Part shown: positions 60,182 through 64,000 of the stretch, in pieces | Position numbering within the stretch: position 1 is the stretch's first letter | How the letters are laid out: each line of letters begins with the position of its first letter | Origin: Phoronis australis | Lineage: Eukaryota > Phoronida > Phoronidae | NCBI GenBank assembly: GCA_002633005.1 | Contig: NMRA01000602.1 | Location: forward strand, 1-64,000 | DNA length: 64,000 nucleotides | Direction of reading: 5' to 3' | Position numbers and translations under genes: made by a program | The notes under the pieces: generated by a model | The model's input: only the letters and a program-made list of their open reading frames with translations | What the model was told of the DNA's origin: nothing | The model's database searches: none

Positions 60182-62600
60182 ATTTCGCCGCCGGTTTTTG
60201 GGAACCATTCCCGGCATCTATACATCCAGATGCAATCGGCTGCTTCAAATCAGGCAAACCTTTAGACTATGTTTTGTTTCGCAGTACAGAAAACACGCCT
60301 CAGCTGTGTTTAGAATCTTGCGAAGAGCGATGGTTTGCATGTTCTGCTGTTCAGAACGGAAGTATGTGCTTGTGTGGTAACACATGCAATGTTCGATCGC
60401 GTGTTCCTATCGCCGAGTGTAATGCACCATGTCCAGGAGATCGCCAGCTTCATTGTGGAGGGTTCGAAAGAAATCTTCTCATAAATACAGACTACTATGA
60501 CGGTAAGATATATATATATATATCCCGGCCTGTTTTCCATGTTTTTTAGATGCAACAAGTTTGAATAGTCTGCATTAATCTAAAAACCATGAGTACCCTT
60601 GCATTTTTTGGATTATGGAGTCGGTAGTGCGCTCTATTTCGAAAGAGAAATACACCTTAGGCGAGTAAAACAATGCGTGATTTTTTCATATGTGACAAGC
60701 TCAGATGTGACGGAGCCGAAAGGCACTAGTACCAGTGCACGAAATTACCCCTCTTTATCCCCATTGGTAACAAAATGCATGGAAGCGGCGTCACAATGGA
60801 GAATGCTAAAACACATTTCGGTAACAAAATATTATGTTACCGTCAGAATAGTGTTTTTTTAAGTATAGTTTCCTAGCTAACCCCTTCCACCTGGACTCAT
60901 AGAACTATAGCCCTGGAATGCAATCTCGCGCCGTTGAAGTGTCGCTGGGCATACATGGCGTTTGTTTGCATTCGTTTGTACTGGTTTTGGTTATTCCTAT
61001 AAAATTTGCTCTCACTAAAATCATCGCAAATGCGCCGTTTTTGCAACCGCATAGCATATGAGTCATATACATGTACTTATTAAATTTTCAATATTTGAGG
61101 TTGACCAAGTCAAAATGGCGGCGACTACGGGTTAAAGGATTACATTGCGAATTACTCTGAAAGTGAAGTTTCTAATATAAAAGTTTCAATGAATTTGAAT
61201 ATAATTGCTTTGTATGAAAAGATCAAGCTTATGTGTGTCGTAACGTTTCCATGTATTTTGCACCAAATTAAGCGGCCTACTGTCGCCGATTCCTGTACGG
61301 GACACACACTCGACGGTGACCCGTATCGCAATCGCACAGACTTAACTTTCTGGTTCAAGAAGACATGAATGCAAAGTTCATAACATCAAAGTTTTTGTAT
61401 CAAGCAAACTGCCCCTTACAATACACGTGGTGGAATTGCCTGATAACAATACGGACGAAGAGTTTTGTTTTTCCGGCGGTTTCGGCGACCCCAGTAACCC
61501 TACCGGGGATTCCCATAAGGGCTCATATTAGAACGTGTGCCAAACAGTTGAATAAACAATTCTAAAGATGATGATTGTGATCAATTTTAATATTAATTGA
61601 CATAACATGTACACTTATTGTGTTTTCTTGATTTTCCACATATTTTGCACTAAATTAAATGGCCAGTCATCGCTGATTCCAATACCATGGCGAAACGGTG
61701 AAAGCGAAATTACTGTAACGATGATGTCATAGACTTCGATTATTGCAAGCGCCAACTGAATTTTTTTGGCGCTAAATGGGGTTCGTGACAGGCTATTGCA
61801 TAACTTAATTAACGACTGGGGTATGCTATGACTCCGTATGTTGATGTTTTTCGTCAATAAAGGCATTTTAGATATAAAAATAGTCATTTTGGCACCATAT
61901 TAGGCCTTCAAGCGAGGTATTTGACAAGGAAACAAAACATTTGTCTTGTTTTCAGCTCGTGTGTTTGACGCTAACTCATGTTGGATAAAAGAGAGCGGCA
62001 GGCGCTTTGGGCAACTGGTTTACCGGGGAGATCAAAACACACGTGCTTATTGCCGATCTGTTTGTGGTGCTTTTCATAAAAAGATATCTGCAGTCCACAA
62101 TGGTAATGAATGTTGGTGTGGTAACAGCACATTTAGATACAGTCTACCGCCTGGTAAATGCAACACTCCGTGTAGCGGTGATACTGCGGAAAGTTGTGGC
62201 GGCCCAGTCGCTGTGTATATGATGCTATCAGAACGAAAAGGTAAGGCCTAAGGAATTTCATTTTGTAAGTATTCCAGCACACCAGATTTACTTACAATAT
62301 TTTGAACTTTCCTGGATGGATCAACATCTACATTTCATTATCGTGAACCATAATTTCCCTTTTGAAACATTAGACTGTGTGAATGTGTGTCCCTGTAGTC
62401 CATATGAGCCCTTTAAATCAGTAAGGTTTCCAGACACAGATGACGATCATGATACGCTGTACGCGGTACGACACCGCGCATTTCTCAGTGACGCCACCAG
62501 AATTGATGCTGCCAAAGCGAAAGATAGTGCTCAGACAGTCTCCGAGGTAGAAGTCAAAACAGATGCCCGGAAGTGGGATACTGCTGGCAGACAAAATTAA
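60182..62600 (+). CDS. Protein with two WSC domains (partial gene model)
   Basis: Exon 1 (60182-60502; acceptor ttttgcag, donor gtaaga) encodes AIGCFKSGKPLDYVLF, CLESCEERWFACSAVQNG, CLCGN and CNAPCPGDRQLHCGG, a full WSC domain with the usual eight Cys. Exon 2 (61956-62240; acceptor ttttcag, donor gtaagg) encodes a second WSC: SCWIKESGRRFGQLVYRG, YCRSVCGAFHKK, ECWCGNS and CNTPCSGDTAESCGG. The phases join. A third exon (62434-62600, acceptor tttccag) fits the phase and gives an acidic, Ala/Lys-rich tail with a stop. An alternative end uses an internal donor at 62548 and a last exon from about 62771 to 63007, which also fits. WSC domains are putative carbohydrate-binding modules of secreted or membrane proteins. 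The 5' exons are missing. Exons 1 and 2 are secure; the tail is not. Confidence 0.8.
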
Positions 62601-62770
62601 AGATCGAAACCATTTGAAAAATCCCATTTACGATCAATGAACGCTGTTTGATACCTTTGGCAATTTTTTAAACATTCTGTTAGAATCATTTTTATTTCAA
62701 ATTCCCTGGATGGAACGCCTTTTCAGACCAATTTATCTGGTTGTTGACAAACTATCTTACTAGCTCCCAC

Positions 62771-63007
62771 GCAGTCCCAAAAGTGCATGACCTGAGACCT
62801 ACTGTAAGTCAATTGTCCCACCTCATTTACAGTAATGGCTCCATGCATAACAACTTCCCTAAAGCAAATCTTCCACAGGTTATGTGGCCGGTAAATGATG
62901 GTTTACGTGTCGTGAGCACCAAACCTTTCAACACCAACATCCATATCGACGTTGACGGATCCCTTGTCCACCTAAATCCTGCAATGTTTTTTGATGTTCG
63001 TGAATAA
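62771..63007 (+). CDS. Possible alternative last exon of the WSC gene
   Basis: After cccacgcag an open frame runs to a TAA and reads as plausible protein (LPQVMWPVNDGLRVVSTK, NIHIDVDGSLVHLNPAMFF). Its phase (two leading bases) would accept splicing from a donor at 62548 or directly from WSC exon 2. No domain was recognised. Confidence 0.35.
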   Translation, partial: AVPKVHDLRPTVSQLSHLIYSNGSMHNNFPKANLPQVMWPVNDGLRVVSTKPFNTNIHIDVDGSLVHLNPAMFFDVRE

Positions 63008-64000
63008 TGTACATACAGCAACTAAGACGCATAAGAGACGTTTTTCTATGAATGTCTTGATCAATATCCAGTGCCTAATCAATCTGACCGAGTGCAAATA
63101 ATTGCTGTAAATCGCAACCATGGTCAAATTCATGCCAATATCATATGAGCAATTACTTTGCTGATCTGATAACCGGTAATTGACAAATTAATTAATATTA
63201 GTTTATCATGCACAAACACAGCCTAAAATAGGTTTGGGCTCATTTTTTTGAAAATATGAACCTTTTACTAAGATTCATGGGATACGTTCAGAGATATGAT
63301 ATGTTCATTCGCCGAATTTTGGTAGTTCTTGCTTTTTTGGTGGACTTTTGTCTCGTTCGCTACTTTCTTTGGAGATTTTGTTTCTCTGAGGCGGACCGTT
63401 TTGACCACTTCGCCAAATATGGAGGGGGGCTTGTTCGAACCCCCCCAAGCTACCCCCTGGATGTTTGCATGTTTATAAAGGACTTTTTAATGATCACTAT
63501 GTATGCACACTCCCGAAATACATGCATTTGGAGTGTATTCATTACATGGGCGACAGGAAAAAATGCCACCTCTTATTTATCAGCCTCGTGAAGCCAAACC
63601 AAGGTGTTGCTGAAAACAGTCTGCATCCATAAAGTCGAGTTACTTGACAATAACTATGAATGAGCTGTTGTTTAGCGCGCAACTGGGGAAAATGTGAGAT
63701 TAATTTGTATTTTAGAAGCCATTAAGTGCTGCATTAATTTTACTACAGTGTCCTTTTAAGGCGAAAGTTTGAAGATCATTTGTCCGGTTACAAAAAATGT
63801 GACACTGCAGTATAAAAACAACCTTCATAACCATTTGGCATTCATGTTCCATGTTTGCAAAGAAGTCGAAACTCGTGTTACTTGGTGGTAGTGACATGAT
63901 TCCATGTCCGTGACCGAACATGGGAATCATCCACAACTCAAGAAGACAAGCTTTAGTTTTTATTGGGGTCATTGACTGTAGTTCTTAAATACAGAGCTTG
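63008..64000. other. No recognised feature
   Basis: One open frame on plus (63256-63591) has a hydrophobic start but no family motif. Nothing else was seen. Confidence 0.4.

Overview
This window is animal nuclear DNA. It is AT-rich, gene-poor, intron-bearing and full of decayed mobile elements. It holds no bacterial operons, no phage genes and no CRISPR array. The protein families (fibrinogen-related domain, MAM, WSC pairs, a DUF229 sulfatase-like protein, THAP), the abundance of TACATGTA words and the variety of small DNA transposons suggest a marine invertebrate. A hemichordate or lancelet is my best guess, with low confidence. Three single-N joints are each flanked by near-identical direct copies, the usual mark of an outbred diploid whose two haplotypes were placed end to end in the assembly.

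Layout. 1-8900: no recognisable gene; a GAT-rich stretch, a possible Mutator-type miniature element with a 9-bp target duplication (3517-4263), and members of a CAGTGGCGG-ended element family. 8922-10339 (-): a DUF229 sulfatase-like pseudogene. 12655-21980 (-): a phase-consistent model of a secreted MAM-domain protein with a signal-peptide exon, a 19-nt micro-exon and three MAM exons; its introns hold a hAT-like element and a Ty3/gypsy remnant. 22300-25700: LINE, mariner-like and second gypsy remnants; the mariner-like transposase is split by a 996-bp CAGTGGCGG element. 26000-32860: almost featureless.

32866-33605 (+): a fibrinogen-related domain exon. 34795-36395: a foldback-like element with minisatellite ends, next to a dispersed repeat also present at 10865. 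39276-39784: an acidic reading frame and an opposing THAP-like remnant. 41575-45956 (+): a type II membrane protein that looks like a GT-A glycosyltransferase. Its second exon is present twice, the first copy cut short by a 51-bp palindromic satellite at an assembly joint. 52414-56120: sequence gap, a GIY-YIG (Penelope-type) fragment, and a Tc1-like remnant present in one haplotype copy and absent in the other. 56940-58820: LINE-like tail, a second foldback-like copy and a third haplotype duplication. 60182-62600 (+): a gene with two WSC domains.

The host genes look independent. They share a theme of secreted or membrane, glycan-related proteins (lectin-like FReD, WSC, a possible glycosyltransferase, a sulfatase-like pseudogene, MAM), but nothing shows that they act together. 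I found no convincing new defence or biosynthetic system. The most unusual content is in the mobile elements and the assembly structure.
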